A model generated the notes under the pieces. That model was not told the origin of the DNA. It saw only the letters and a list, made by a program, of their open reading frames with translations, and made no database searches. Made by a program: the position numbers and the translations under genes. DNA of 64,000 bases, taken from Isoetes taiwanensis. Its lineage: Eukaryota; Streptophyta; Lycopodiopsida; Isoetales; Isoetaceae. Below, one piece after another: positions 1-12,729 of this stretch. The DNA is taken from positions 1,335,932 to 1,399,931 of the forward strand of contig JAJEKV010000149.1 of assembly GCA_021234155.1 (NCBI GenBank). The letters run 5' to 3'. Position 1 is the first letter of the stretch. Each line of letters starts with the position of its first letter.

Positions 1-187
1 AAGCACATTTACCATTATTATTTTGCCAACGATAATTGTGCAAACTCATCTGGTCAAATAACATGCAATGGGACTTAAAGTCCTCTGAAGTGTACTCCTA
101 TTTTAAATATACCTGGCTTTTCTTAGAATGGCTCTCTTCGTCATACATTTTGTTGTTTTCCACATGGTTTTGCACCTAGAATATATA

Positions 188-273
188 CCATACTTTCTTT
201 GTCTTACATATGAATAGAATAGAATAGAATAGAATAGAATAGAATAGTCCATACTTTCTTTGTCTTACATATG
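188..273. repeat. (AATAG)n microsatellite flanked by a 25-bp perfect direct repeat
   Basis: A pure AATAG run (213-248) lies between two identical 25-bp copies of unique sequence (188-212 and 249-273). The arrangement is that of a target-site duplication around an insertion of which only the microsatellite tail remains. Other LINE copies in this window end in the same CTATT/AATAG tail, so a tail-only insertion made by target-primed reverse transcription is the likely origin. Confidence 0.8.
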
Positions 274-1430
274 CCATAAGTATGTTATGGCTGCAACGAC
301 AGTAACAATTACACCAAACTTGCCTAGAAGATGAAACAAAGAAAAAAATACCTTTTCCAACATGTCAAACTTTGCCACAGATGTAATACAAACAATCAGA
401 TTCACGTAAGCCTGAATCTATTCTTGGATGAAAATTGCAGACAACAATGGACAATGGGCTATCTAAATAGAATAAATGAACAGATCATAAATTAAATAGC
501 ATCTTCCATCTGCTAAATAAATATTTTACTTCAGAACTAAGAAAATCGTTCACTATCCTTTTTGAAGATAGGATTCATAAGCTCAAAAGATTGCTTGTTT
601 CTTTTGTAAGCTCAAATGATGGGCTATGGCTTCCGATGATCTGAAAATGGCTCCATGAAGATTTTTCACAGCACGGGTGATAAAAGAAATAGCTGCCTAA
701 TTGTATTACCTGTTGTTACAGCTAGCATAAACACGTGGGTGAAATTCCAGAGTTGGAGCAGGCTTATTTTCATACTTCTATTTGTAATCTAAGGATTTAC
801 CTTCAAAACGAATGCGTTCACTTTTTTAGTTGAGCCGACTCCTCTGAAGATTGGAAGAGGCAAACATCAAAATTAAAAATCACCTCAATACATTGCGCTA
901 ACAGAGCCTGAGAGAAGCAATGCTGTTATAAAAGCACATACATTTATCTGCCCATTGGCTCCACATTGAAAAGGAGGATCCTTCTGTAAATGATGCCTTA
1001 AATAAATCAAAATACCATCTTAAAATCCTAACTCCTAATCGATCCATTTAGAAGCTAAATAAAGAACCTAACTATTAAACATGCATATCCCAGAATAGGC
1101 TAGGTCATCTTTACGCCAAGGTGCTCCTACATACATTGTCGCACTCCCTACTGTTTCGTTTACATTCTTAGTGAACAGCATAACCAATATTTGCTAGTTA
1201 GTTAAACATGCCAATATTTTTCCAATGAGAACACGTGCAAGAAATGTTCCTGTTAAAAGTTTGGGTGATATAATGGACTAACCTAGCTCAGCAGGTTGAC
1301 GACAGGAATAGCCAGTGAACAAATCTGAATTTATACAAATGTTAAATAATCAAGTTGAGATGCTCAGCCAACATGACGTCTTACACTGCATAAGTGCTGA
1401 AACGAAAAGAAATAGTACTCAAGATTCTAC
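274..1430. other. AT-rich intergenic sequence, nothing recognised
   Basis: I see no coding region, RNA gene or clear repeat here; open frames are short and have no recognisable protein content. Confidence 0.5.
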
Positions 1431-1432
1431 AT

Positions 1433-4400
1433 CTACTTGCGAGTTACCACATGTACAAACAGAGAATTGGATTGTAGAAACAGATTGGCAAAAAGTCTAG
1501 GCTTCATTTCTCTTTGCAAAAGAACGACATAGAATGTAACATTTATCCATGGAATTAAGCCCATTCCATCATCATCGACACTATTCATGGAAGTTTTCCA
1601 TGCATGACTACAGCTACTGGGAAGTGATGCCAACATATAAATTAGATCCCAATGATAAATATTTGAGAAAAGCCAAAAATACAAAAATAATATGTAGATG
1701 CTTACAGTAAAGTACCTGCTCTACAGTAGATGGGAAGTGCAAAGTTAATGATGCCTGAGTATTCAGCCTTTGCTAAGTGGTTTTTCGGTGCATAATCAAG
1801 TCATATGTGTGATTTGGATGTGCTACATGGTTGAGATCTATATTACACTCAAATTGACAATGGCAGAGATATCATTAAACATCTGGAATGGATGTAAAGA
1901 AAAATTGCAATCATTCAGATTATGCTAGAATCTTGTTTGATCTTCTGGAATCACCATTTCAAATGTTTCTTCGCTAAACTACCTATGCATAATCCATTAA
2001 AAGGTGCATTTCTATCGCAATTTGCCAAATGAAGCGACACTTCCTGAATCTATCAAAAGGATCAGCTCACACTGGTCTATGCAAGCTTGTCCCTAAATTA
2101 GAAGAAAAGATCTCAGCTCACGCTGATCTATGCATGCTGATTGAACTCTTTATGAACTGCTCTCCATCCAAAAATGTCCAGATTAGGACTTGAAGAAATA
2201 ATGTTGATAGATAATAGCAAGGGGCTATGGCCCCAAAATTAATTCCTCATATTCATCTTGTGAAAAGGTTCTAAAATGTAATAAAGAGTATGGCAGTAGC
2301 CATTTGATAAAGTCATATTGATAAAGAACCCCAAGATGGGATCTAGATCCTAAATTAAGATTTGACAAAGCCTTAATAAACCGGACCCAAAATCTTAATT
2401 TCGAAATCTCTAATCTCGACAGACTAATCTGGCCCAATTTTTTGAATACTGAAATAATCATTACATGGGACAGGGCAAATGGTATGAGCAATCTGAAGAT
2501 AGTGCTTACTTGATCATAATCCTATACGGTATATATAGAGCAGGAGCTTTTGTTGGCTTCGGCAGAGAAACCTATATATTAATCAGTAGATGGATTAGCC
2601 TAGAAATGTTTCAGCGACAAAAAATATGAGAATGAAACATTTGGAAAACTATGTCTCTAAACTTGTACATTTATATTTGAATAAACAGATTGGATTTCAC
2701 ACCGTCTGCCTTATCTGCCCTGCAAATGCGTGGACTTAGTAAACCTGATGCCAACATGTCCCTAATATCTTCTCGAAAATTACTTTCAGTGCCACATGCC
2801 ACAGTATCACCATCAGTCTTTTCTAGAACCCTTTGCTCAATGCTATAAAGTAGACAATCTTGAGCATAATAAGGCAATCATCATTGTAGAACAATCCTTC
2901 TTTTATACATGTATGCGTGTAGACATAAATAAGGTGGATGCGAAGTCAATTAATGATCTATTGATAATATATGCTCTGGAATAAAGTCATCTCATGACTC
3001 AGCCCATACTGCCAGATATAAATGTCCATGTAATCTGTGGTCAGTCCATGAAATAGAGGTGGTGCACGAAAACACTGAGGGTTATGCATGAACTGGTTAT
3101 AACTATGACATCCACTCTGGCAGTATTACGCCAATCAATAATGAAATAGAATAGAATAGTTTTTTTAACGTCCACGAAGACCAATAGGTCATGGGACCCA
3201 TACAATGGGCTAGTACAATCATTACTACTAGGATTAAAAAACCCCTGCCTCGAAAGGTTTTCAAGGGAAAAACCTTTGCAGTAATGATGATACTAGACAA
3301 GTGGAGATAATGACTACTGAGGGCTCAGTAATTGCAGACGTTTATCTAGAACCTCAAGTATGTATAATGCCAAGTCATGCACAGATGGTGCTCTGAGAAG
3401 TTGTGGAAGCGTGGAATGGAATGCTAAGGTCAAAAAATGATTCCGGACTATCTCAAAAGCAACCTGTAACTGACAACAGGCACATAGTCTCACTTCTCGC
3501 GGCAATTGCGGCCGCTCCCATCTACCTGTCTTAAGCTACAAGCTTGTTCCTGGACAATGAAGCAAGGTGCCAAGGTGGGATTTATGTGTGTATGATAATG
3601 ACCAGTTTTCACTTGGGCCAAAGTAACTGCGTCCCATATCTTTTGAGAAAAACGACCATTGAGATATTGTTGCAAAAGCTCAGGATCAGAACTGGCAAGC
3701 ATCAGGCAGTGCTCTGGTTGCACAGCCCAACGGGCAAACCATGTAGTGCAATGCTCTTTCCAACATCGTTTCAAACGCTGAGGAGATTCAGCCATGGCAA
3801 GTGCAAGAACATGATACCTAACATCATCCATGTGGTGCACCTTGCAGATATAGTGGAGATGGCGCTTCATGGCAGAATGTTGAAGAGGCCAAAAACCTGT
3901 CTCTTGTAAAAGAATAGCCATGATGGGAAAATATAAAAAATGGATGATTACTTTCAACATAGACGCTTGACTATAGGACATGTATTGAGCTTAGTTATAG
4001 GATATGCATTGGTGTAGATATCATGTTCTCTCGGCTACGTTTAAGATGATGCACTGGCATGGATCCAAAACTAAAAGCGAAGCATTGCAATACATACTCA
4101 TTGCTGATTGAGCTGTGTTGCTGCTGACGAAGGGAAAAAAGTTCTTTGTATGGAATAAAGATATTATGACATTCAAAAAAACGGGCATCTTGTGCTGAAG
4201 TTTCTGCATTTGGTACAATTATTATAAAGAATTGCTCCTACCGGCAAACTGAAATAGATCAGGACAAAGAATGGAAGGGCTAAGTTCCAGACCTCAGAGA
4301 TGCAAATAACCATATGTGCTGCAACTGTTAAACATAAAGAAACTCTTTATTATGTCTTATGGCTATGCTATGAAGTAAAAATACTTATCTATAGCAAGCG

Positions 4401-5992
4401 AATTCGATGCTTCACCTGAATAGATTGATAATCTCCAGCTCATAAACCTTTCTAGGTTCTCGAAATGGGACAAACTTATGTGTTGGCCTCGTATGTATTG
4501 GCCTCGTATCCAAAAAGCCTAGGTCTTAGATACCAAAAGATCCCATCATAATCTCAATAAACTGTAAGGTAGGGTTAGAGTCCTCCACCCCGCTGCAAAC
4601 TGAAGCAAATTCTTGAAGATAGGACTTCCTAACCTCGTTCCTAACCTCGTTGAAGATGAAGGGGCTCTGCCACTAGAATACGGCAAGAAGGGTGAGGCTA
4701 AAACATCATCGACATGTGACAACATGAATGAATCTAGAACTCAACCTGAGATGATTGTGGCAATTGTGGCACACATGCCTAATGCCAGATACAATCGGAT
4801 GGAACCATGTCCATTGGCCATCACTCTCATCATTCAGTGCACACGCCAGATATATTATTTTGCTGACTCCTGGAATGTGAAGCACATGAAGAAACCAAAT
4901 CCACGGGATAAACATGTTGGAGTAGCAGGACATGAGACAGCCAGAAAAATAGCACTTGCCAAGGAATGCATAATCAAATTCTAGACGTTATCAATGCCAT
5001 AGCTTTTTAATCTGTAGTTGAAACCACATCCATAGGCCAGCAATCTCAACCTACTCATAAATTGTTAATACATCTCATAGTTGTTAAGAACACAATCTAT
5101 GAGCATGTTAAGAACAAATAATGCTTTGTCCTTGGCCTGATCAATTGTGCAATATTTTCCTGCATCAATAATCTAATGTGCATGAGTTGACCTCCTTGGA
5201 GACGAACTCTGAGCAGCGACTTAGCTACTTGGCTCTTGGGTTTTCTTGTATGCTTATTCCGCCTATGCCACGACCTACATAAAGAACATGGATAAGATAC
5301 AGAGCATCTGCACATAACATCCCCGATGATAGCAGATCTTTGTTTCCAAATAAAGCATCTACCATTATTATTTCATATATTCTCCTAACAAAAGATGCAA
5401 AGAACATGTGATTCTATATGTCAAGACTTCTTGACATATCATGCAAGGCACGAATCTTGATAATCGACAAACAGGCTGGAAAATTCAAATACAACTTATT
5501 GTTGCAAATATCTACCCATGAACCCCGGACCAGTAAATCACTGGAATTGAGAAAATGAAAAAGAACATTAAGTTTACCTTAGCAAGCTCGTCCAAGCAGC
5601 TCTTAGAGGAATCACAAATGGCCTGAAATTGTCGTATTTCATACCTAAACTTGGCAGACGGTGGAAATATAATCTCCCACAGACAGGTGCCTAATTTGGC
5701 CAAGAAAGTCTCTTACCAGGATCATTAACAAGCATGGACTTTCAGGATGTGCCGCCTATGCAATTAAAAGAAAAAACCTAGAAAATTATGTTATTTGAAA
5801 AGAGATAGAAGTTCGTTTACCTCCCTCTGCAACTTGTCCTCCCTCCATGCAGACCCATCGATCCCAAGGCTACCAAAAATATTCAGAGCTCGAATTATCC
5901 TGCACATGGCATTATCCTGACGGATTTTGATCCAACATGCTAGCTACGGTAATCAAAAGAGCAAGAAGATGCACCAACCGTGGAGGCAAGCC
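1433..5992 (-). other. Possible decayed or unrecognised multi-exon gene
   Basis: Several short minus-strand open stretches look like exons because their protein content is plausible and some end at consensus donor sites. They are about 5992-5840 (ends with residues KLQRE before GTAAAC; it seems to need one frame change near 5915), 5703-5577 (ends DELAK before GTAAAC), 5383-5285 (ends IHVLY before GTAGGTC), 2860-2671, 2491-2225 and 1684-1433. I do not recognise the family; the hydrophobic helical content resembles HEAT-like proteins only loosely. A LINE fragment (3147-3985) lies between the pieces, as if inside an intron. If real, the gene diverges from the RRM gene at 6.9 kb and shares its upstream region. 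It may also be chance open frames or a pseudogene. Confidence 0.25.
3147..3985 (-). mobile_element. 5'-truncated LINE fragment with microsatellite tail
   Basis: On the minus strand 3981-3490 encodes a C-terminal LINE ORF2 segment that aligns with the better copy at 53.5-53.9 kb: both have an ILLQETxFxP stretch, then an MDDV stretch, then HINPTL. Residues 3' of this are eroded. The element ends in a conserved 3' block (about 3290-3160, containing TCTTCGTGGACGTTAAAA read on the minus strand) followed by a CTATT-type microsatellite rather than poly(A). Endonuclease and reverse transcriptase parts are missing, so the copy is dead. Confidence 0.75.
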
Positions 5993-6285
5993 ATCCGGAT
6001 CAGATTGTCAGAAAACTGTAAAGCCCCAAAACCCTGGTCTTGCCACGGAACTGTAAACCCCCAAAACCCTGAATAAAAGGGGGCAAATCGATCTGCTCGG
6101 GGTCAGGAAAAATGGAAATCATACCAAAATTTTTTTTCCTGATTTCTGGAAATCGATTTTTTTTTTTTTTTTTCCGGCGGCCGAAAACCCGCAAAATCTT
6201 AGGAAATCAATTAAAAAAAAAATTCCAAAAACATTTTCCTCTAGGCCAGAAAATCCCAAATTAACAAGATTGATTGATTGATTGA

Positions 6286-6589
6286 TTTACGTATACAAGA
6301 ATCACCTGCTGCTTCAAATTCCGGGGTGTCAGCAGTGCCGAATGCTGACACCCCAGAATTTGAAGCAGCAGGTGATTCTTGCAACGTGAAGTTGGGGTAA
6401 AAGAAATTCAGGCCGGTAAAAACACTCAGAATGCAGGGTGAAAACTGGAGAGCACCGGAGTAAACCGCAGAAGAGATCCGTCGCTGCCGTTCTTTATTTT
6501 TGCTTAACATTCTTTAAAAGAAGATTGGCCACATGGCACAACGTGATTGGCTGCGTGGCCTGAATTTCTTTTACCCCAACTTTACGTAT
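6286..6589. repeat. Two consecutive hairpins bounded by a 9-bp direct repeat
   Basis: Hairpin 1 has 39-bp arms (6296-6334 and 6343-6381) with one mismatch and an 8-base loop. Hairpin 2 has 26-bp perfect arms (6389-6414 and 6557-6582) around a 142-bp spacer. The pair is flanked by TTTACGTAT at 6286-6294 and 6581-6589; the second copy overlaps the last bases of the hairpin arm. This could be a foldback or MITE-like insertion with a 9-bp duplication of the size Mutator-type elements make, but the two outer ends do not match each other as terminal inverted repeats. It lies about 300 bp upstream of the RRM gene. Confidence 0.7.
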
Positions 6590-6886
6590 TATTTATCTAG
6601 GTTTGATTATTTTGTGGGCACCAAAAGAAACCCTAGATTTATCCGCAAGGGGTAGTCGGCGGGCCAAATTTGAGACAGGACCAAATAATTATACCGAAGC
6701 GCCTGGGTGTCTCCGTTGCAAGAACAGCGACCTTGTTTCTCTTCCTTCTTTTTTCTACGTCTTCGTCCAAATGGCCAGGAATTCTGGCCGCTGGAATCCG
6801 GCGGACTTGAATGAAGCAGAAGCAATGCCAGAACACGGGAATCTGTGACCTGTCTAGCGCCGGATCCCCTGGATGTGGGTGCCCTA

Positions 6887-9800
6887 ATGAGAAGCGCCTC
6901 TGTAATGGAAGGACCATCTTTAGAAATAGAAACAGAAACAGAAAAAGGAACAGGAACAGACACCCATGAGGACCTTGCCAACGGGGCTGCCAAGGGACGG
7001 ACCTTTCCTTTAGATGTTTCCAGTGATGGGGCCGAAAAGTTGCGCCGTGTAGTTAGGGAGAAGCTCTCGGAATTCATGGGAAGCTATACCGATGATGTAT
7101 TGGCGGTATGTTTTGTTTCTTTCCAATGTGAAACACCAGGATTTGAAATTGCGTTTCCACCTAGGTCTTTTGAATGAAAGATTGCCATTATCTTTGGTAT
7201 TCTTCCTTGTAGTTATGTGCATTTGCCTTATGAGTCTGAGCCTACTCCTTACAGATGTTCTCTACCCTAAAAAAATCATATAAATAACAACATCCCTACG
7301 ATGACCATATGAAAACAAACTTTACATGTAATCTTAAATATATAATTGTGGTTCTTTGCCCACAGTATGGTGATGTATTTGCAGGAATATGTAGTAGTTT
7401 TAGTGGGACATGGGAAGCAACAGACACAGGCAGCAGCTGATCTTGAAGCTTTTCTTGGGGAGCAGACTCAGGCTTTTGTTAAATGGTATATCTCAGATCA
7501 TGTCTTTGCTGTTGCCTTTCCATGCCTTGGGAACTATACAGATTTTGTTCTGCTCTCACTTAATTGGCATTTCTATCTTAGGCTTTGGGATCACCTGACG
7601 GCAAACAAAAGGCTGTACACTTCAGTTGAAAATGAGTACCCAAGGACTATCGACGAAGAACAGAAACCCGATCAGACTAAATGTACAGTTGAAACACAAA
7701 ATGGGCAGGTATGTTGGATTCCGTGTATTGTATAGCTTGTGAAAATTGAATTATTGAACCTTGTCCTATTTTCTTTTCATAGTCTGGGGAGAACAAAACT
7801 GTTGAAAATGATAACCTACCAGTCAAAAGTAAGAAACATAGTGAACACGTCTCAACAAAATCCAGAAGGGATGATAGCCATGTACACTCGTCAGAAAAAG
7901 TGAAAAGTGAACACCACAAATCCAAGGGTCATGAACCATTGGAAGACATAATTAGCTCCGAGCATCACGAAATTGCAGGAAAAGTAAAGTCTGAACATCG
8001 AGATGAACATCATGATGCATCAGGAAGAGGGAAACATAAAGATGGGTACAGTAGCATGCGTGAAACCCATAATAAAGACAATGCCCGTCCCAGAGAATCG
8101 AAACGCCGCCGATCACCAGAACCTTGGTCACGAAGGGGGAAAGGGCGCCTGGACAGTAAAGAGGCCAAGGTCAGTTATAAAATCCAGAGTCATTCAATTT
8201 TTTTTTACTTATACGCTATTTTAAGGGTAAAATTTTTGACATTTTTGAGCCAATGCAGGATGATATGCCTGATCAAGACAGGTTATCTCCACATCCCAGA
8301 ATATCTCCACCACGAGTTTCTAGACGGCTATTAGAGTCCGCGGTAAGAGATGCTGTTGCTCCAGCTGGGACAACTAGAAAGGATAAACGTCTGCGTTCAG
8401 TGGTTGCTTTAGACAATGGTGAGGCTCTGTTTTCCATGTTATATGTAGTTGATATCAGCATAAATGAACTAATAGATGCTGATATACTTACAGGCCATCC
8501 AGATTCAATGGCAGATTCCAATGGAAAGACACACGACGTACGGCCTCGTCATACATTGGCAAAGCAAGGGGGAATGCTCATAGCTATGAAGGCAGCAGCC
8601 GATGCTGCAGATGATGTTAACAGTTACACAAAGGGCAAATGCAGATTTGCTGGAAGTGTCTGGGATCGACTTGGTCACAGGCCAGAGCCTCAGGAAGAAG
8701 TCACCACAAGCACCAGCAAGGACGAGATAACAATGCAACCTGCAGAACTTGAAAATTTACATGCTGAAAATCGAAGAGGGGCAAGCAATCGACCAGGCAG
8801 AGTTGAAAATACTCCAGCAAGTGTGAGTGACCATAGTAAAGTAGAGTATTCTTTCGGCGGTGATTCTGGAAATATTGTAACTGGGGATAGTCAAGATTTT
8901 TACATGGAAGAGAGGATTAATATTGACAAGCAGGCTGAACAATGTATTGAAGAAATACCAGAATCTAGGGAAAGCTTGCCTTGGAAGCATGATAGAAATC
9001 CGAGAAATATCAACAATGAACTTTCCATGCCCCATATAAAGTCAGAAGGGACATCGTTTAGAAGTAACCAGGAAAATAAAGTGGTGCTACAGAGCGGAGA
9101 TGCAATGGGAAAGACTGAAGGTGCCTCAGTTAATAACGAGGATACTCGTGACGAACCTCTTTTTGTTGCTCCCTCTTCTGAGCTACAAATCAGATCCGAT
9201 GATTCAGATATTAAAGCAGAGAAAGTAAGTGCTAGTTGACGGCAGTAATTAAAGCTGTGCAAATGCTCATGGTTATGTGGTCTGTGTAGGACGTACTGGA
9301 TATGAAAAGAAAATTGAGGCAAGTGGAGCTGGAAATGACCAAGCTGCGTGCACGGCAAGATGAGGTTGCGAAGGAGGTTCAAAAGGCTGCAACTACTCCT
9401 ACACCAGGTAGAGCCTATGATAATGTGGACTGTTGCAGTGGTTATACATGTAATATGATGCATGTTCTTTCTTTATGTTGTTCTAGCGTTATATATTCAA
9501 GGTTCTAACATCTTCTGTTTTCTCGGGTGCTGTAGGAGTTGTGAAACCACTTTTGCAGTCAATCGAAGATGATGCTGACAGTCGCACTGTGTTTATTACC
9601 AATGTTAGTATCTGGTGTTTAGCAGCAAATTTTATAACTTATTGTTGATAGTTACCTTTGTATATTTGGCATTTTGCAGGTTCACTTTGCAACAACAAAA
9701 GAGGCTATTAGTGCTCATTTTTCTCCTTGTGGTGATGTCGTAAAAGTTACTTTATTAACGGATGGAGTTTCTGGAAAGCCGAAAGGGTATTTCCAAGCCC

Positions 9801-10465
9801 TCCCTCCCTCTCCCTCTCCCTATCTTTTTACTTTTTTTAGGCCTATTTGGTGATTGCTTTGTATACATCATTCCGTTTAGGTCTGCATATGTGGAGTTCT
9901 TTTCAAAAGATGCAGTTGACAAAGCCTTGGCTTTGAATGACTCGTGCTTACTTTCGCGTCCTCTGAAGGTTAATCTTCTCACATGAAGACATTGTTCATA
10001 CGCAATATATGTCTAACGAATTCATTATTACAGGTGGTTCGAAAGGATGCAGCCAGTCATGAGTCTGGTGTTCCTGTCCGTACACAGTTAAGGCAGCCTA
10101 TGCACTTGCCTATCAGGACAATACCTCGGGGACCCTATTTAAGAGGATCTCCATATCCTTTGCGCCCACCAAGGGCATTGAGGCCTTTTACAGGTGCTGT
10201 GCATATGCAGTGGAAACGTGAAGTTTCAGGAGGCACTAATGGAAATCAAACATGTGCCCGCCTTGATAGTGCTGGTGCTGGTGCTGGTGCTGGTGCTGGT
10301 GTTGTTGCTTCATCTGTTGCTTCATCCAAAAGTGGGCATTCTGTGAATGGGTACAGATCAGCGGTGGGTCCTGTTAGATCTAAAAAATCTTTTTCGTACG
10401 TGAGAAATGCAGTTTCAACCGAAACAGCAGTAACCGTACAAGATCAAAAGAGCAACCAGCTGTAA
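6887..10465 (+). CDS. RRM-domain RNA-binding protein, At3g12640-like
   Basis: I join 11 exons: 6887-7105, 7385-7485, 7582-7708, 7783-8169, 8259-8418, 8494-9224, 9290-9407, 9536-9603, 9680-9786, 9881-9968, 10034-10465. All introns are GT-AG and phases agree, giving 845 residues. Residues ~45-140 form a PWI-like N-terminal domain (KLSEFMGSYTDDVLAEYVVV, then FVKWLWDHL). A long charged, disordered middle follows, with an RRRSPEPWSRR basic patch near residue 265. A short coiled coil (residues ~575-610) precedes a single RRM at about 625-705, with RNP2 VFITNV and RNP1 KGSAYVEF. The tail is Arg/Pro/Gly-rich and has a GA repeat from (GGTGCT)n. Known relatives are nuclear RNA-binding proteins; a role in mRNA processing is inferred. 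An in-frame ATG at 6905 is an alternative start. I found no break. Confidence 0.88.
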
Positions 10466-11804
10466 GATCTACTTTGCTGTGTGTTTATATTGGAAGGAGA
10501 TTCAACAGAAGCCAGCGACTGCATGACCAAGCCTGGAAGGATCTAATCCACGAGGTAAACACGGTACGATTTTGGCACCAGGTTAGTATGAGATCTAACT
10601 GCAATGCATTCTGCAGCCTTTCTGTATCACAATAATGCCATGGTATTGAATGTATACATATATCTAAGAGGATGCGAATGGAGCTAAAAGGCTGCATGGA
10701 ATGCGTAGTCTCACAAAAAATCTAATAATATCATAGTTGCAACCCAGTTGTAATGTTCATGCGTATTCTGAACAACTGCTATTTCTTTGTAAGCCATTGG
10801 TTAAAACATTATTAGCTGAGAAGACAACTACTATTGGTGGAGAGTTGGTTCTCATCTGTTTTTACATTACAATGTAGATAACAACATGAAAGATTAAACT
10901 GATGTGCTTGCAATGTGCTTTTTGATTTATCTACAATGAACTAATTGAACATTTAGAAAATGGTAGTGTGAATTTCCGATCAGTGTGTCATACTGGTGCC
11001 AGTTTAAATCAACAGCAGGGGACAGGGATATTGTATGATGTCAACTTCTGGGGTGTGTAATGATGCTCCCAATGGTTATTTTTTGAGCTCCGTGCTGGAC
11101 CTCAGAAGTCAAATTTACGTAGTCTAATGCATCTTATGCAAATATATCATTAACAGAGTGGTTATTAGCAGGAAAAGTGTTCACTGTAGACGAATATGCG
11201 TAGTCACATCTCTATCTGCAGCTTTGGGGATGAGAATTTTAATAAAACCCAAGCCATAATAAGAACACTCCATGTAAGACTGCAATGGAGGATCTTTTTC
11301 TGCATGCAGGCAACCAAAGTCCCCGTGTTCTGCGGTTAAAAGTTCTCTCTCATTTAGAGTTAAAAATCAACCGTTTTACATTATAAGTGGCGATGTTACA
11401 AGAGGTGATTTGAAATCCAAACGTTTAATGTACAATGATTTTCAGCATGCATACTTGATACCAGGTTGTAAATCTGGTTCAATCTAAAGGTTTATCTAGG
11501 TAGATGTTTATATAAGTAAACAAGCTAGCACAACTCTAGTGCATGGCCTATGGCTATATTTAGGGATATAAATTTTCCCTAGAAATAAAAAAATTGGCTA
11601 TGTAGGGGTATGAAATCTATTTAGTAGGAAAAGCGGGCACCTGCGTGGCGTCAACAGTGAATACGAAGTAAATTTGGTTGTTTCTGGAACATGAAGTGCA
11701 AATGAAGTCATTGCATAATTAAGACAGACGAAATATTAGTCCCTTGAAATATAGCCCCTTTTCAGACTTTAATTCAAAATAATAAATATTGCCACATTAC
11801 AAGT
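10466..11804. other. 3' flank of the RRM gene and intergenic DNA
   Basis: This holds the 3' untranslated region of the RRM gene at its left end. Beyond that I see AT-rich sequence without coding content or recognisable repeats. Confidence 0.5.
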
Positions 11805-11811
11805 AAAGTGT

Positions 11812-11960
11812 TTAGCGTGGTGGATAGTGTGTTGGTTTTAAGGCTCCCTTGTATGGGTTCGAGCAAGTTTCTTTGCTTTTATTCGACTTGCCTAATATGA
11901 TTAGGTTGGAGCCTTGTTTTTAACAGGTTTCTTTGCTTTTTTGAACATTCGACTTGCCTA
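11812..11960 (+). repeat. tRNA-like (SINE-like) head with internal duplication
   Basis: TAGCGTGGTGG resembles a pol III box A and GGGTTCGAGC, about 40 bp downstream, resembles box B. The following ~60 bp, beginning GTTTCTTTGCTTTT and containing TTCGACTTGCCTAATA, is repeated imperfectly next to itself. There is no cloverleaf I would accept as a functional tRNA and no clear tail or target duplication, so this is at best an old tRNA-derived SINE. Confidence 0.35.
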
Positions 11961-12484
11961 ATACTCGTTTTGCTACGCGACTTGCACAATATAGGTATAT
12001 TTACGAGCCTAATATCAATTTCCCAATACAGACCAATTTACGAGTCTAATACCGTGTTTTGGTTGGAGATTTACCTTTGTAGGCATGGGTAATCTGTCTG
12101 TGTGGAATGGAGGGTGGAAGATGTGGATGGCATATACAATAAGTGGGGGTTTGTAGTCATAGACATATGTACGGTTGTTTAGATTGGCAGTGATAATTAT
12201 TGAACTTAGAAAGGCAACCAGAACGGTGTCAAGGAATTATTTGCATTATGTGGAAAAGGTCTAGAATCTTTGGAATAAAAGTGAACTTCTATACTATCTT
12301 ATAATGGGTGCAAAAACCTCTCGAATTTGTACAAAGATGTGTTATGAAGATTCATAAGTCGAGTGGGTGCGTATACATCTAATGTAGAAGAAATGTAAAA
12401 TAGGGATATTGGAGGTGGCTTTGCATGTAGGAAACTTTATGGACATAGAAATGTCATTGACCGATTAACTTTTTTGTGCCATTA
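11961..12484. other. Intergenic sequence, nothing recognised
   Basis: No coding region or repeat with a clear partner in the window. Confidence 0.4.
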
Positions 12485-12532
12485 AAATAGAATAGAATAA
12501 GATAGAATATAAAATTTTAACGTCCACGAAGA
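12485..12532 (-). repeat. LINE 3'-tail fragment with AATAG-type microsatellite
   Basis: Read on the minus strand this is GGTCTTCGTGGACGTTAAAA followed by a CTATT/CTTATT tail, the same 3' end found at 3147-3200 and, in variant form, at 14.8, 28.6 and 35.5 kb. Only the last ~25 bp of the element remain. Confidence 0.6.
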
Positions 12533-12620
12533 CCCATAATATAACATATGGAAAGAACATATGATTAACGTATAACATATGCATGATAACGTCCACGATA
12601 ACATTATAACATTATACTAG
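12533..12620. repeat. AT-rich repeat shared with 21765-21880
   Basis: The phrase CCCATAATATAACATAYGG followed by AAAGAACA occurs here and at about 21837, with further ATAACATTATA-type similarity around both. It may be a short AT-rich MITE-like repeat; I see no clean ends. Confidence 0.45.
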
Positions 12621-12729
12621 AAATGGAGCCTAGCATTGCTGGGTATAGCTGGAAACTGTAAATGCTACACTGGAGCAGTTGTTAAATGAATTCAAGTTTA
12701 TAAAATTACACAATCAAAAGCATTCGACT

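Noticed and set aside
8900-9463. 187-codon minus-strand ORF across the RRM gene
   Set aside because: It is antisense to a well-supported exon series and has no recognisable content.
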